Source: Pseudactinotalea terrae (GTDB lineage: Bacteria > Actinomycetota > Actinomycetes > Actinomycetales > Beutenbergiaceae). From it: DNA of 64,000 nt. Positions within the stretch are counted from its first letter, which is position 1. Each line of letters starts with the position of its first letter. The stretch spans positions 558,001 through 622,000 of the forward strand of contig NZ_WNXZ01000003.1 in NCBI RefSeq assembly GCF_009733845.1, in the 5' to 3' direction. This document shows, in pieces, positions 63,747-64,000 of the stretch. Both the position numbers and the translations under genes were made by a program. The notes under the pieces are model-generated. The model was not told the DNA's origin, did no database searches, and worked only from the letters and a program-made list of their open reading frames with translations.

Positions 63747-64000
63747 GGGTGCTGGGCAGGTCGGTCGGCAGCAGCGTCCGGATGTCGTCCGGTGTGGGTG
63801 CCGAGAGGTCCACGATCCGCTGCGCCTGCAGCATCGTGGCCTCCTCGAACAGGTTCCGCACGAACCTGCCGTTGCCGAAGCTGGTGGGCCGCGGGCGGGG
63901 GAGAAGACGCCGGAACGCGTTCCCGACGCCGTCGGCCAGGTGATAGCCCGCCTCACCGGTGACGAGCTGGAAGATGCCCCAGAGCTCGTCGTCGTCGTAG
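63706..64000 (-). CDS. AAA family ATPase (CbbX/SpoVK-EccA-like), 3' end only
   Basis: The last 97 residues of a protein that continues beyond the right edge. 'ELWGIFQLVTGEAGYHLADG' and 'PTSFGNGRFVRNLFEEATML' with 'QAQRIVD' match the C-terminal lid of CbxX/SpoVK-type AAA ATPases, in which 'FGNGRxVRN' carries the sensor-2 Arg. The end is a short Pro-rich tail (APGMYL). The ATPase core is outside the window. The last 14 or so codons are the source of the duplicated 47-bp repeat. Confidence 0.82.
   Translation of the reverse strand, partial: YDDDELWGIFQLVTGEAGYHLADGVGNAFRRLLPRPRPTSFGNGRFVRNLFEEATMLQAQRIVDLSAPTPDDIRTLLPTDLPSTPVKAEERAPGMYL

Overview
This window is high-GC (roughly 70%) bacterial DNA whose gene set points to an actinomycete (Actinomycetota). 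The markers are DUF3039 and DUF2017 proteins, oligoribonuclease, a SARP regulator, an F420-type luciferase-like oxidoreductase, a zinc-binding anti-sigma factor, frequent GTG starts, and the order pncB / clpS-DUF2017-murI-MBL / ppc / rph-rdgB. A member of the Propionibacteriales (Nocardioidaceae-like) is my best guess from synteny. The rank is an inference, because no rRNA is present.

Layout. 1-5195: the edge of a contractile injection system (eCIS) locus on the minus strand. It holds a SARP regulator, a Pvc16-like protein, sheath, inner tube, a Pro/Ala-rich protein and the start of a CIS7-type tube/LysM protein that runs off the left end. Two small genes face the other way inside it. 5386-18624: housekeeping genes (acyl-CoA dehydrogenase, HU, DUF3039-helicase, HIT, pncB, clpS-DUF2017, murI-MBL, ppc, rph-rdgB), with a four-copy palindromic repeat array after ppc. 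18636-24293: a 1,885-residue LPXTG surface protein with RCC1 and invasin-type Ig repeats. 24423-31513: NUDIX, tRNA-Leu, EEP nuclease, HAD, and a phnD-C-E-E transporter translationally coupled to an RpiR regulator. 31517-40523: bcp, SRPBCC, quinone-reductase-like MDR, membrane protein, two-component system, TetR-gap operon with its operator, argG and csp. 40711-44712: an autoregulated yceI-sigL-like-anti-sigma operon, tRNA-Lys, an ArsR/SRPBCC pair and an ATP-grasp gene. 44756-47074: a persulfide-sensing operon (CoA-disulfide reductase-rhodanese, CstR-like repressor, small zinc ribbon) with a clear palindromic operator. 47242-56632: tRNA-His, orn, HAD, LLM oxidoreductase, tRNA-Arg, a DynA/DynB-like GTPase pair, ssb, ettA and a TOPRIM gene. 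56661-61307: aldo-keto reductase, thioesterase, NAD-binding protein and a NagZ-MurQ fusion. 61306-63746: a sulfide-oxidation cassette (sqr, dsrC/tusE-like, dsrE-like) between two 47-bp direct repeats, the right copy being the 3' end of an AAA ATPase gene that leaves the window.

How they work together. Two loci deal with reactive sulfur: sulfide is oxidised by SQR with DsrC/DsrE sulfur carriers, and the CstR-controlled disulfide reductase-rhodanese handles persulfide. The NagZ-MurQ fusion joins two consecutive steps of peptidoglycan recycling. The most unusual points are the direct repeats that bracket the sulfur cassette, the NagZ-MurQ fusion, the sortase-anchored RCC1/Big_1 protein, and the eCIS edge with a SARP regulator and two unrecognised divergent small genes.
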